64,000 nt of DNA from Daphnia carinata (lineage: Eukaryota; Arthropoda; Branchiopoda; Diplostraca; Daphniidae): positions 9,088,449-9,152,448 of the forward strand of contig NC_081335.1 of the NCBI RefSeq assembly GCF_022539665.2, read 5' to 3'. Each line of letters begins with the position of its first letter. Positions within the stretch are counted from its first letter, which is position 1. The notes beneath the pieces were generated by a model, which was not told the origin of the DNA, did not search any database, and saw nothing but the letters and a program-made list of their open reading frames with translations. Below, in pieces: positions 25,071 through 37,500 of this stretch. The translations under genes were made by a program, and so were the position numbers.

Positions 25071-25956
25071 ATGAAAAATGATTTCGTTAACAATCCGGGA
25101 CTTGGAAACGGGTGGCGTTCTAGTAATTCTGTTAGGAGACCCAGCTGGCGCCCTGAAGCTCTTCATCTTTATGGAATGTTACGGATGCGTCTACTTCACC
25201 TGATGAGGAAGTATTTTAATAACATTGCCTTTACGAGGTTCTACTACACGGCCGTGAAGGCGCTACTGATGAACCATTTCGCAATCCTTATGATGAGTCT
25301 TTATAGCATCAGCGCGCGATCGCGATATCAATGGGCATTCGTATTCATATTCACGTCCAGCATTCGTAGAACCTGGGAAGCAAAATTATCAGGAGAAGCC
25401 TATCCAGCCAAAGAATTACCTTTCTCAAGCTCCTTTACATGTCATGGAAGCACTCTGTCATCAATTTGAAGAAAATCTTGATTTGGTTGATAGAAGCCTA
25501 CCAATCAGAGATACCTTCAAAATGGAAGAAAATGAAATACGAAAAGACATTCAGTATCTGATGTTAGGCATCGAGTCACAAACGTTTGCCTGCGTTGATG
25601 ATCAATTTCATGTGAACGGTTATCCATTTATCGATGGCATTGGCACCGACTGTTTAGCCGATTTAGTCCCACCACTGGTAGAAAGTGGCACTTTGGTTCG
25701 GCGTCTCAGCAAAGCAATTTGGAACCCAAAATTTGGTCCTGTACGTAATACTCTTGGAGACCAACTACTAGAAAGCCTACAATACTATCAGCAAATGGTG
25801 AAGGAAGTGACCGAGTTCCAGTCGGTCACGATTAAAGTTTGGCCCATTGGCAGTAAAGGAGTCTATATCACTGTCTTCTGCTTCACGACTTTCGCTGTCA
25901 TCATCTTCATGTTCCTCCTCATCTTCTTCGTCTTCATCTTCTTCTGCAGGCTGTAG
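25071..25956 (+). pseudogene. Possible gamma-tubulin complex component (GCP5/6-like) fragment
   Basis: The best coding stretch is 25321-25810 (frame of the ATG at 25444), containing MEALCHQFEENLDL, then EIRKDIQYLMLGIESQTF and GTLVRRLSK...YYQQMVKEV. The pattern of an acidic stretch, xxIxxDxxxxLxGIxSxxF, then a GTLxxRL block and a helix with YY fits the N-terminal Spc97/98 region of GCP5/6 by eye. Upstream coding-looking pieces at 25135-25300 are in other frames. After about 25815 the frame turns into a Phe-rich translation that looks non-coding. It may be one or two exons of a real gene or a pseudogene fragment. The family call is weak. Confidence 0.35.
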
Positions 25957-26121
25957 CCTACATGCCAAAAATAAAAACAAATATAAGACTAAAAACAAAA
26001 GAAGAATATGACAAATTAATTGTAAAAAAGAGAAACCTCTGACGAAGTCTTTCCAATAGGCAACATATCACTGTTCGACCTTGGTGAAGGTCCACCTAGA
26101 CTTGCCAACCTTACTATGGAT
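25770..26121 (-). CDS. Putative exon pair with acidic region, unknown protein
   Basis: On the minus strand an 85-base segment (26121-26037) has TTAG before it and GT after it and reads as RLASLGGPSPRSNSD. A second begins at 25950 after CTACAG and encodes a run of Glu/Asp, then DSFTANGPNF. Its distal end would overlap the GCP-like reading on the other strand, so at most one of the two is real over 25770-25815. I do not recognise the protein. Confidence 0.2.
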
Positions 26122-28754
26122 CTAAGTGAATAAAAAGTCAAACAAAGTGCATTAGAGTTGCATGTTTCATTAAAATCAAATAGTCAATTAGAAAGCAAGC
26201 TGTCCAAATGACTCCATTTCAATTAGAGAATGGGGAACTGTTTGAAAGTTTTAAAAAATGCTGTCACTGTTTAAGTGAAAATATGCAATTTCAGTGGGAA
26301 ATAGTCTTGTCAAATAATATCATACGTTTCTTTAAAACTTTAATAACAATAATAACGAATCGTAATAACAATTATCTCTAAGTTTAAAATGATTTACGGA
26401 GAAACGCTGCTTGACTCGAGTTTTTCTTCTTGATTGTATGAGTTTCATCTAGTTATAAGCAGGTATTTAACGTAAGGACGGGAAACTTTTTTGCTGTCTT
26501 GTATTTCTTTCTTACCGCCGTTTCGGATCATTTTGATACAACCACTGAAGCGATTTGCTTGACGATTTGGTTCGTGTTTTCTTTGTTATTGCAGCAAAAG
26601 GTTACGATCGAGTTCATGTTTATTCACACTAACTAATATTTTTCATGTTCTTCTTTGGGTACAAATCACCAGTAGGACTGTTATTTTAAATGTTGGGAAG
26701 AGTAAACGCTGCACCCATGTACACACGTATTTGACATGAAAACACCTTTGAAGCTTGATAACCGAATTGGAATTTATAAAACAAAACGAAAGATCTTCAA
26801 GAAACAAATACTGTAAAAAACCGCCTATAAAGTAAACATGCCTCTAACCGCAAAAGAGGCTTACAAAAGGGAGAAAAAAAATCCGAAAACAGCTCACATT
26901 TTTCACTGGATTCCTTTGCGGTGGTATGCGTATATTATAAGCCGTAGCTACAATTTTTCAAAATGGATCATAAATTTTTCTCGCTTTCGTTTGCCATCCA
27001 AATTCTGCTGAGATAAAAGAAAAGAACACATCCCATTTGCCAATCTCAAGTCATAATAAGACTTGTATTAAATTTCGGAACATAACAACCTTTGTTAGTT
27101 TTTTTAACGGTATTTTCGGCTTCATTTGCAAGTCTTGCTTTATCAAAGCTAGGGAATTAAATGTGAAACTGTTAACCACTGGAGGTAATTACTTTCTGGG
27201 ATGGAGCTCTTTTGGGGTACGGGGCCTCTTGGTTTTCCCCCCATACCACGCAGGGTTTCCCTTCAGGCTGCACATCCGGGATTCACACGTCGAGTACGAG
27301 TAATCGACAGCATACATAAGCATAATCGATCGATTATTACCAGTGCGATAGGGTGATCCCGAATACGACCTGTTTTCCAAGGTATCAAGAGCCAATTGAA
27401 CAAATACAACCACATTTTGAAAATGGTGGTTTAAGTTAAATTCAAAAGAGAGAGCCTGATGCCCTACCAGTGACTTTACCCCGTAAAGGTTAACCAGAGT
27501 TAAATTAGCTATTAAATCTTGATGACACAACCGGAGTGAAATTATTGGTGACCGAACACAGGTCTACATCCCTTCTGTCCGCACAGATGGCATTAGCGAT
27601 CGATGCCGAGCTAATGGGAGAGCTTTTTGCCCGAAGAGAGAACCGGCCGCAAGAGGCCGAAAGAGACTGAACTTTACAGTTGAGTTCACTTCGTGAATCA
27701 CATAGGGGAAATGGCAGGCGGGGATTGTACTAAAATTCAGGTGTTGCTGTCATTGGTAATGCTGAATGTTGTAATAATCATTTGCTATATGTTTTTAGGC
27801 TTATTCGAGTAACAAAATGCCTATTATTTTTCAAATAATTTTATTATTTTTCGTTATCTTTTAATTTACCAAAATGCGTTTCTTTTTTTTTTCGTTAGCG
27901 CAGCTCAATACTTATTTTAATAGTTATGATTGTCGTGCCAGTATGTTGGGTTTTTGCACAAGCCTCAGAGCAGTGACTACAATTATTAATATTACATTTT
28001 AATTTTAAAATTAGCATTATTGGCGTTAAGAGAATATAATGATTATATTAAGAAAAAGAAAAACGAAAACATTGCCTAAACGAAGAGCCGAAATTCTTCC
28101 ATTTTCCGTTGTTTTCTCTCCTCCAGGAAACATATAAAATTTAAATAATTATTATCGGGAGAACTATACGTTTAAATTCATAAATTTAGATAAAAGGAAA
28201 ATACATTTATGAGAACTATCCGCTTTTATAAAAAAAATTTAAGAATTTCCATAGGCAAAATTTTTTTCATTTTCTTTTACTTGACGCCCTCTATCCGCTT
28301 TTTTCTACATGGTGGTGGTTCTATCGGTTTCGCCGGGTATTTTGTACCGAACCGAACCGCGTCGTAAGTACGCCATCTCGGTAGTAGCCGATCGTTCAGT
28401 TTTCGGGTAGGTCCATGGGACAGAAACGAGGTTCACCCAAACCCCACAGTGCCGCATCGAAATTCAAAACACTGCCAAATTGATGGTGCCTTACTAGTCT
28501 GGCGTTCTGACGAGTGATTAGGCCAGCCACTGTTTTTTTTTGCTGTTGGAAGGGATATGAAAAATTTGTATTTCACTGGAGATATTGGAGAGACGGCCTG
28601 GCCATCCGAAAAATAAAACGGACGCAACAGGCCGAGTCTTTGCATGATTTGCTACAAAAAGCTATATATTCGAAACTTTAAAGCACATCAGTTATCACAA
28701 TTTGTTATATCCACTAAACATTACCCGACTCACTCCAGACAGCTAAGCTTTTTT
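26122..28754. other. AT-rich intergenic stretch, no gene recognised
   Basis: About 2.6 kb with no convincing coding region. A TGGTGACCG word near 27548 resembles a primer binding site but no LTR pair was found. The stretch ends at the left terminus of the DIRS element. Confidence 0.5.
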
Positions 28755-28783
28755 AATTGTGCTGCGAAATGCCATTTCGTTAG

Positions 28784-28891
28784 ACCCTAAGGGTGTAGAC
28801 CCATTTATTTAGCTCTTTAAAGACAAAAAAACAAAGAAACATCTATTCCTTTCCTAATGCCTGGATACGCCCCCTCTCTTCAGACTTATTT
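28784..28891 (+). repeat. DIRS left inverted terminal repeat
   Basis: A 108-base block whose reverse complement is found at 33803-33910; I see no mismatch by eye. The first ATG of ORF1 (28857) lies inside it. Confidence 0.9.
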
Positions 28892-29957
28892 TAGCTCTTA
28901 CAGAGTAAGGATGTCGGCACCTGGAAATTACGGAGATAGGCGTAGAAGCGATTGGTTTGATCCACGTGCCGTAAATTTTTCGAATAGGGAGCAGGAAAGA
29001 GAATTTTTAGAACGCTCTCGTTTTCGTGATCGCCCAAGTTACTACGATTCACGTTATCAAGAAAGGGAAAGGTCCCCCCCACGTCCAACGCCGAGTGGTT
29101 TTTATCGCGATCGTCCCTACCTCGCCCCAATCTACGACCGTTACGATCAAGATTATGGCAGAGTCAGACCAAATTATGGGTTTGACGTGCGGGATTTTTA
29201 CACACGTGAGGCTGGTCGAGGGTTTTGGAGTGATACGGCGAATTATAATTCCCGCCGTGACATTTTTCGTGCAGAATATAATCGTGTGGAGGACAGGCAA
29301 TATACGGATGAGGACAGCGAGCGCTAGCCAAGTCGTGAGAGTTTTGACCGTGGTAATAGGCAGAGAACCGACGAGCAAGAGGAAGACTATGGGCCACCGC
29401 AAGAAGAGGATGAGGTGGAAGAAATAGTGATAGACGACCAAGAAGATCAGGATCGTCTGCAAGGGTTCTTTAAGCGGCCATGGCGCCCAGAAAATCGAAG
29501 GCCAGAGAGTTTGGCAGGGCAGCTAGCGGCCAGGTCGCCAGCCGTACCCAGCTCGCCGAGGCCGGGTTCATCAAAGGCGCGTACCCCAGAGCCCCGTAGT
29601 CTAAGGTCGAATGGTAGTAAAGAACCTGCACCGTTGGTAGTGCCACAAGAGGTCACCGAAGCTCTTTCCAGCTGGTTGACGAAAGGAGTGCCAACTGACG
29701 AATCTAAAGCAATTTCAAAGAGGATTCCGCTTGATTTTGTGGACAAAGAATTTTCGTTAAGACCACCCAAACTCGACGGCTACATGTACAGACGGGCAAA
29801 GGATAAAGGGAAGTTAAAGGCAGTCAATGCGGCGGAGGAGTCGCTGGTCACGACGCAACTCAAGATCATGGATATTGGCCCGCCACTCATAGACCTTTAT
29901 ACCCGCATTTTTTCCCTCAGTGATGGAGATCGGAAAGAAAATCCCAGGATTTGGTAA
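28857..29957 (+). pseudogene. DIRS ORF1 (gag-like) with one in-frame TAG
   Basis: One reading frame runs from 28857 to 29957, about 366 codons, interrupted only by TAG at 29325-29327. The N-terminal half is rich in Arg, Tyr and Asp (repeats such as YRDRPYLAPIYDRYDQDYG), suggesting RNA binding. The second half is acidic, then Pro/Ser rich, and ends with a folded-looking segment (IPLDFVDKEFSLRPPKLDGY). It corresponds in position to the Gag-like ORF1 of DIRS elements. It overlaps the RT frame by 7 bases. The TAG may be a point mutation or read error; ORF1 readthrough is a less likely alternative. Confidence 0.7.
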
Positions 29958-32391
29958 AGGACGCACTACAGCAGTGGTCTCGCGCCTATCACCACATTAC
30001 CCGGCAGAGAAGGCGATCGGTGGTTGCCTTAGTGGAACCCGGTTTCGACTTTCTTGCAGCTGACCCTGAAGCGTTTGCACCCGGAAAGGAGGCTCGAGAG
30101 CTCCTTTTTACGGGAAAGTTCCTGGAGTCGATGCTTAAAGAAGCATCGCAGGACGCAACATTGGCTAAAACCTCAAAGACCAAGACAAGTTTCAGGTCCA
30201 GAGGAAATGGGTCAATGGACCATTCTCAATCAACATCGAAGCACCCTTTCGTTTTGCGCCCGAGGAAGACGAGGGAGCAGCCACCGCAACGAGTTGGAGG
30301 GGAAAGAGGACGACCGACTGGGGCTAGTTCCTGGTTACGGGGAGGCCAAAGGTATGTTTTTAATCCGCAATCTATTATTTGTTCGAAACGCCGGGCGGAA
30401 GAGCAAGTGGGTGCTAGGTTGATAGCTTTTGCAGATCGTTGGACAGTGGTAACAGACGATCAATGGATCCTCGATAGTTTAGCGCATGGCGTTAAACTCG
30501 ATTTCAGCTTTTCACCTATCCAACGCACAATTCCTGTCCCTGTTGTCATGTCCAAAGAGATGGAGGCAGTGTGTGACAGAGAAGTGAGGGATCTTGTCAG
30601 AAAGCGGGCTATTAGAGAAATCACCGACGGGTCGGAAGGGTTCGTTTGTTCTTTATTTGTGATTCCCAAAAAATCGGGTGGGTTTAGGCCTATCATTAAT
30701 CTGAAGCCCTTAAATCAATTTATTCGGTACGAACACTTCAAGATGGAAAATCTAGAATCGGCTCGTTTTCTTTTACGAAAAGGGGATTGGATGGTTAAAC
30801 TAGATTTAAAAGACGCCTACCTGACGGTGCCGGTTTTTGCTACCCACCAAAAGTTTTTGCGGTTCCAGTGGAAGGGGCGTTTATTCCAATTTGCATGTCT
30901 GGCCTTTGGTCTGGCTTCCGCGCCAAGGATTTTTACAAAAATTCTCAAGGTTGTCATGGGTTTTTTAAGAAAAAAGGGCATAAGACTGATAATCTATTTG
31001 GATGACATCTTAATTTTGAATGTGTCTGGAGAAAGCACATTAGGGGATCTTAACGTGACCATCCGGTTGCTAAAACATCTGGGTTTTTTAATAAATTGGG
31101 AAAAATCCGTGTTGGTCCCTACGCAAGTCCTAGAGTATCTGGGGCTAGTAATCGATTCGGTTCGATTGTCCTTCGCCTTGCCAAACATCAAAGTAAAAGC
31201 AGTTAAGGAGATGTGTGAGGCGGCGCTTGCGGCGGAATCAATTTCTTTGCGAAAGATTGCGTCTATCATGGGCAATTTTACCTGGGCGATCCCAGCGATT
31301 CCATACGCTCAGGCGCATTACCGTAGATTGCAACGGTTCTACATCAAACGATCGCAATCGGCCAATTTCAATTTGAAGACTAGATGTTCACTTTCAGCGG
31401 AAGCTCGGGAGGACCTGGAATGGTGGGTGTTTAATCTAAACAAAGCGCAAGATAAAATTTTCTTTCCCCACACACCAGATCTCGAGATTTACACAGATGC
31501 GTCGCTATCAGGTTGGGGTGCATGCTGTGATGAAAGCAGAACGAGAGGATCTTGGACGCTAGCAGATACAAAAAAGCACATTAACGAGCTCGAACTATTA
31601 GGAGCGTTGTTTGCGTACAGGCGTTTGCTGCTCAGTCTAAGAATATCTCAATTAGGGTATTCTTGGACAATTCGACAGCTGTAGCCTATATTAATCATTG
31701 CGGGGGTTCTCGATCTCAGGCCCTGACTAGCGAATCTGCCCAGCTTACAACTAGGTGCGAGAACCGCGGCATATCGTTGGAAGCGGTTCACGTAGCGGGC
31801 AAATTAAATATCGTTGCGGATGAAGAGTCACGGGCCGGGCCTGACGCCGGGGATTGGAAGTTGGATCCGCGCGTTTTCAAGTGCATTCAGGAACTATGGC
31901 CGTCAGTCGTTGACGTTTTCGCAACACCTTGGAACGCACAGCTTCCATCATTTATTTCATGGCATCCGCAACCTGGCGCAATGGCAACAAACGCCTTTTC
32001 AGTCAATTGGAAAGGGTTGTTGGCTTACTGTTTCCCACCATTCGCCCTAATTTTCAAATGCTTAGAAAAAATCAGGCGGGAAAAATCTGTAGTGGTTTTT
32101 GTTTGTCCAGTTTGGATAGGCCAGCCGTGGTTCCCGTTATTGCTGGAGCTCTCGTGCGACGTCCCACGTCTTCTTGCGCCGTCTCAGAGCCTTTTGAAAT
32201 CAGCACTGGACGAAAGTCACCCGCTTACCTGGAACAGCGCGCTACACTTGGCCGTCTGGAAGCTGTCAGGAGACAGTACCTTGACCGAGGATTTTCGACA
32301 ACGGTGGTCGACTTACTCATGGCCGGAATTAGGCCCAACACCCAAACCGCTTATGAGTCAGCATGGAGAAATTGGGTGCATTGGTGTATGA
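29951..32391 (+). pseudogene. DIRS reverse transcriptase and RNase H, one frameshift
   Basis: Frame 29951-31684 carries the DIRS RT: FVIPKKSGGFRPIINLKPLN, DWMVKLDLKDAYLTVPV, LAFGLASAPRIFTK, and the intact catalytic YLDDILIL. It runs into RNase H (EIYTDASLSGWGA, HINELELLGALFA). A missing A near 31641-31645 moves the remainder (DNSTAVAYINHCGG, HVAGKLNIVADEESR) into the frame of 31663-32391. The distal part (FATPWNAQLPSF, FPPFALIFKCLEKI, VCPVWIGQPWFP) is the tail typical of DIRS RT/RH proteins. It copies element RNA and removes the RNA strand. Confidence 0.88.
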
Positions 32392-33229
32392 GGAGGCGTT
32401 CGAATCCCTTCACAATTGTTATAGCGGACATCTTGGAATTTTTAACAAATTTGCATGCGTCGGGTAAATCGTATAGTTCTATTAATCTTCATAGGTCGAT
32501 GTTGTCGAGCACTCTTGAGCCAGCGGAGGGCATGCCCATAGGCGAGCAGCCGGAAGTAGTAAGATTGCTCAAAGGTTGTTACAATCGAAATCCGCCTCGT
32601 CCGAGATACAATGCAACATGGGATCCTAATCAAGTCCTCACCTTTGTTTCTTCGTTAGAGAAAACGATTCGTTGCCGCTATACCTGTTAGCGTACAAAAT
32701 GGTAACGTTGGTTGCGCTAGCGACGCTCATGCGAGTCTCAGAAATTGCGGCGATTGAATACAGTTCGTTAGTATTCGGTTCAAATAGCGTAAAATTCGCG
32801 TTGGGGGCGCCGAGGAAAGCTCAGAGAAGCGGTCCATTGCAAACATTCTCTTTAACAGCTTGTCCAGATCCAAAGGTATGTCCGGTTAGGACGCTGGAGT
32901 CATGCAAAGAGCGCACCAGTAGTTTTCGAGCGAAACACAACAGTGATAGGCTGGTTATAGCAGTCATTGCTCCGCACAAACCAGTGTCACCCAACACCGT
33001 GAGTCGATGGATAAAATCCGTCCTAAAGGAAGCCGGGATCAATACGAAGGTATTTTGGGCACATTCAACTAGAAGCGCGGCCGCTTCTAAGGCGTCAAAC
33101 AACGGATTGTCAATGGATGCAATTTTAAAAGCGGGAAGCTGGTCGCACGAATCGACGTTTAGAAGATTTTACAACCGATCGGCGGAGGCAACGGTTGAAT
33201 CATCAGTCTTCGGACAAACTCACATTTAA
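31929..33229 (+). pseudogene. DIRS tyrosine recombinase, one frameshift
   Basis: It overlaps the end of RT/RH in another frame. Homology starts at about 32190 (EISTGRKSPAYLEQR) and includes the core-binding domain (NTQTAYESAWRNWVHWC). A missing A in AAAA near 32663 shifts the frame into 32672-33229. There the catalytic domain shows the first Arg in ATLMRVSEIAA, the H-x-x-R box in AHSTRSAAASK, and the nucleophile Tyr in FRRFYNRS. This enzyme integrates the circular DNA. All catalytic residues are present, so only the frameshift would inactivate it. Confidence 0.88.
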
Positions 33230-33244
33230 ACAAATCTACAAAGT

Positions 33245-33369
33245 CACCCTTAGGGTCTAACGAAATGGCATTTCGCAGCACAATTGTTAATTACCAGAGG
33301 GATCGTGTAACGATCCCGAAAGGTAATTGTAATTGTGCTAGAAATAAATGAAGAGACGACCCTAAGGGT
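33245..33369. repeat. DIRS internal complementary region
   Basis: The first part (33245-33286) is the reverse complement of the left outer end. The second part (33287-33369) is the reverse complement of the right outer end (33901-33983). In the bridge the two ends join as AATTGTTAATTACC. It includes the hairpin GGGATCGT-GTA-ACGATCCC. It serves as the splint for circularisation in the DIRS model. Confidence 0.88.
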
Positions 33370-33802
33370 CTGTCTCCCACCCAGACCCACCCTGGCTTCA
33401 TTTATGGAGAATTATTATGTGGTTTGATATCCGTCAGCCTTTTGTATTTTCATTATATTTTGGTTTCTGATAGAGTAAACCAAGCCAGAAAGCCCATTTC
33501 AGCGGAGGCAGTGGTCATAACTGGAATCAGTCCAACGAACGTCCAGCAAATCAGCTTCATGGCTAAGAAAACCCCTGGCGAGATGGCAGCTATAGAAGAA
33601 CTGCAATTTTTTGTTGTGTCTTTTCTTAACGAGTGGATCTTTGAATGGCACTACTGTTGTTACCTTTTTTCATGACCGTTACGGACAGAGTTTTTTTCCC
33701 CTGTCAGAATTACGTCAGGTTTTTTCTCTGGTCCATCACTGATTTCATAATCATTGTTTTGTTTGGTTGTTTATGTTGTTAAAGTTGTTACAAGCCCTGG
33801 TG

Positions 33803-33910
33803 AAATAAGTCTGAAGAGAGGGGGCGTATCCAGGCATTAGGAAAGGAATAGATGTTTCTTTGTTTTTTTGTCTTTAAAGAGCTAAATAAATGGGTCTACA
33901 CCCTTAGGGT
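33803..33910 (-). repeat. DIRS right inverted terminal repeat
   Basis: Reverse complement of 28784-28891. It is followed by an outer right-end extension to 33983 that contains the GGGATCGT / ACGATCCC hairpin. Confidence 0.9.
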
Positions 33911-33983
33911 CGTCTCTTCATTTATTTCTAGCACAATTACAATTACCTTTCGGGATCGTTACACGATCCCTCTGGTAATTAAC

Positions 33984-34544
33984 AAATAATGAAAATAGAC
34001 ATAAAAGAAGAGTACTCTGTACCCTCTTCAATGACAGAGTTTCCCAAGTAACACAAGGCCACAACCGATTTCACCTGGTGAATTTGAATGTCTCCACACT
34101 TCATGCTGTAAAGGAAATTTAAAAGTCAAAATCAAAAGGTGCGGCCTCGTTGATCACGTGGTAAAAATGCTGCAGAGGTTTGTGTTAGACAAAACCTCCC
34201 ATCGGAAAAGAAGTCTTCGAACTTCGCTCTCTTCAGATAGTGGCTATTTGTTTAAATTTTGAAACAAGTGCCATTTCGAGATCGTAAAAATTCGCGAAAA
34301 TTGTGAATTTTGCAAGAAATATATCCTACAGCACAATCAATGGCGTCGGCCATTGCTACACTGTTCTGCTTCACTTGTGTTTGAATAGGTCTAACGTGAA
34401 TGTTACTTCATCTTCTGAAGCTTGCGTAATTTTAGGCTGTCATTCAACCAGGTGCTACACCTTAACACGCCGTGAACCTTCAGTTTGAAAGGAGTACAAG
34501 GACAGTTCTGTGAATTCCCTGTAAATAAGATTAGTTGAGGCACA
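33984..34544. other. Spacer after the DIRS element, no gene recognised
   Basis: Mixed-composition sequence with short open frames only; nothing supported. Confidence 0.4.
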
Positions 34545-37500
34545 ATGGATGTGAACACACCAGAAACTGGCAAGTCAAGACATCGCCTATCAGAAAGAAG
34601 AGGATTAGGTTCATTGACACTCAATCAAGACGGTGTGTCCAAGTTGGAAAGCACCGCTAACTTATGTACGGGAAAGTGGACTCGGTTTACTGGCGCCGGG
34701 ATCGATGATGGGGCACGGAATTATCTTCCCCTGGTGTCAAAAAGAAAAAAAGTTTCCCATTTCCGGTCGATGCAACACCAAGATGGCGCTGAGACCGATG
34801 TCGTCACTGTAGAGGAGCTGAGCCGAGACTGCCCTCCTGCCGGCCTTAGCCCCGCTTCGTCTCAAAGCTCTAAATATAGAGCGTTGCCTGGCTGTAGTCC
34901 AGGTTGGCCGCACACCTACCACCATGGGACTATCTTTAGTTTTCCTTCCCTGCCGTCGTCTTCAGTATTATCCTCCACTTACTATCAACGGTGACGCCTC
35001 TTCTACCCAGTCGGATTGTTAGCTTGCGACTGCAACACTGCCAGTCGCCGTTTATCCACTGTAGTTGAGAAGCCTCCATTGAACTAGCTTATCCAATTCA
35101 AAATTGTGCCTTACTTGTCGGTGATAATACAGTTCTCAATAGGTCACCGTTCGATCTCAAGCCTTTGCCAGACTCCGGATATAAGGACGGCTCGTCAGAG
35201 TCTTTAGGTTCACCCTGTTCACTAGGCCTATCCCGAATTGTGCCCACAGCCATATTGAACGCCAATCCCTCTACCCCGTCGTTATTGACGCAATTCTCTC
35301 CGCCACCCAACAGTGATAGGAGTTGGATTATTCTTCAAGAGTTAGTCTCTTCTGATGATGAAGCTCAGCAACATTTAAGTTGGCAACAACAGACAGCAGC
35401 AGCGTCGCTCTATCGCTGCACTTAACATAGTTCTTTTGGTGTAGTCGATCTACCTTCGCACGGCCATTACCATTAACTACCTCTGCCACCACACACAAAG
35501 CTCAGTATTTTGTCAACAGTCAAGACCAGGAGATGGTCTGTGAAACCTACTGCTCCGAAAGCTGCCAAGAACAAGACGCAATATGGAGTGACTCCGCACG
35601 GCTGCATGGCTCCATCTGCACGTCTACTACGATGGCGAAAGCTACGCCGTTTGCTGACCAAAAGCCTGGGCTGTTTACGAGAAATACCAGTAGCCGAGCT
35701 AGTAGCCAATCTCTTCCCGAGCCAATAAAAAAAAACTAAGAAAGATACGCTTTACGTGACGTTAACTGAACCCCTAAACGAAATGGTTGTAGATAATACT
35801 TCATTTCCTCATCGACCTGCACGGTCTCGTTCACCTAATACCAGTTCCAGTAATTGTTACAGCGAAGCCGTCAGAGATCGACGGGCTTATAGTGCAGACC
35901 GGCCAATATGTTCTCCATATCCGAATTCTGCAATCGATATCATGGAGAAAGTGGACGAGAGCGGCCCAAGTAGAGCCGTCACTTATCCTAAAGCCAACAT
36001 TGGATCAACTTAAGTTGAAAAATTGCGCCAACTAACTGGAAGGCTTCGGCCTTCCTCGTCGTCAACGCACATAACCGGGAAAGGCAGGTCTCCCGAGCCT
36101 ACGCAACTAGCGTCTGCCGAGGAGTGAATCCGACCTCCATACTTCATTCATTGCTCCCCCACGCCAACCTCGTTTTCGTTCCGAACGGAAAAAATCTTCC
36201 CGTTCTAAAAAAGATTCCGCCACATCCACATCCGATCTTGTCCTTCCAGCAAGATCTAACGCATCAACACAAAATCCAACAGAGGCTGATTTTTCTTACC
36301 AAAAAAAACGAGAACTTCTTGGAGAACAGCGATACGACAGGCGGAAGCATTGTTCCAGATGCCACGCCGGCATCAGAAGAATCTCTGTCTGCAGAAGTGC
36401 CAGTTTTGCCGACAAATGAAGTACGCTACCAGGCTCACGAAAATCTCTTTGCGGACAACTCAGGCAAATCCAATAGCAACCAGCCGATTCCAAATAATGA
36501 TGATTTTTTCGACGAAGTCCATCTCACCTTGTTTAGGATGAATCCTCGCATTATGGTAGGAACTTATCAACAACGTACCATACCTTTTCGCAGTGCATCC
36601 TTCTCACAATTCGACGTCGGGACGGGCGGAAAGTACAACCACCGGCCGAGAACAACCATTACGCTTAAACTTGTGGCGTATAGCATCGGAAAGGCGTAGC
36701 TAGTAACTCCAGCTTGCTCTATTCTGGTTTACTTCCTCTTCGGCTGAAAATCAACGAACGCAATTGCGAAGAAACATGAAGCATCTCCAAATTCCACGTA
36801 GCAGAGGAAAAGAAAGACATTTCTACAGTTCCAGTTGCAATCTCGAACACAAGTGATTCTAAAAACTATTAAAGACACCATGCGCTAGTCTAGCTCATTT
36901 TATACTTTAGTTCATCGTGATTGCTTAACAAAAGACGATAGGGCACCTTTTTGTCGCAAACTAATGGATGAGTCCACCAAAGAACTGGATGAATTGAACA
37001 ATCGAAATCTTGAGGAGCTCGAGTTGATGACAAAGAATAAAAAATCGTGCACCGATACATTACTGGATTGCGGGGGATTGGTGAAGCCACCGTCGTTCAA
37101 TGATTCGAATCAAAATATCGAAGCTTTGCCTACTTCGAAAAGTTGTAGCGTGTTCCAATATGTCGGCCATACAACTTGTCTGCCTGAAGTGGCAAACGAA
37201 GTCAAAGAAGAAGCAGATGAGGCCGTCGATTTGACTTCTTACGAAACCTCAGAAGTCTCAGTTTCCGCTGAAATCCGTTTGAGCCCACTGCCAAATGTCG
37301 GCTCTGAAAGTAATGAGCTAGACGTATCGGAAACTTTGCCTGTACTGGATTTGCTTGAGCTCAATAACCACGTGCTGCGATTGACGGCCGCTACGCGTGA
37401 CAGCACGCTGGATCGCTTTGGCCGATTTAGAAGTGGCAGCTCAATTTGGCGTGCCCGTTTCAGTATTTTCGCCCAGCATGGAGTCTTCAGGTGCGCCGCC

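Larger units (their letters stand above)
28755..33983 (+). mobile_element. DIRS-type retrotransposon (tyrosine recombinase retroelement)
   Basis: About 5.2 kb. It has inverted terminal repeats (28784-28891 and 33803-33910) instead of LTRs and an internal complementary region (33245-33369) that matches, in reverse complement, both outer ends joined. It encodes a gag-like ORF1, RT plus RNase H, and a tyrosine recombinase, all on +. This is the DIRS1 layout: the cDNA is circularised with the internal region as a bridge and inserted by the recombinase without long target duplications. The right edge ends GGTAATTAAC, in keeping with a short target triplet. Three small coding lesions are present, but overall preservation is high, so the copy is young. 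Confidence 0.93.

Noticed and set aside
27540..27570. TGGTGACCGAACACAGG as a primer binding site of another LTR element
   Set aside because: No LTR pair, gag or pol was found around it.
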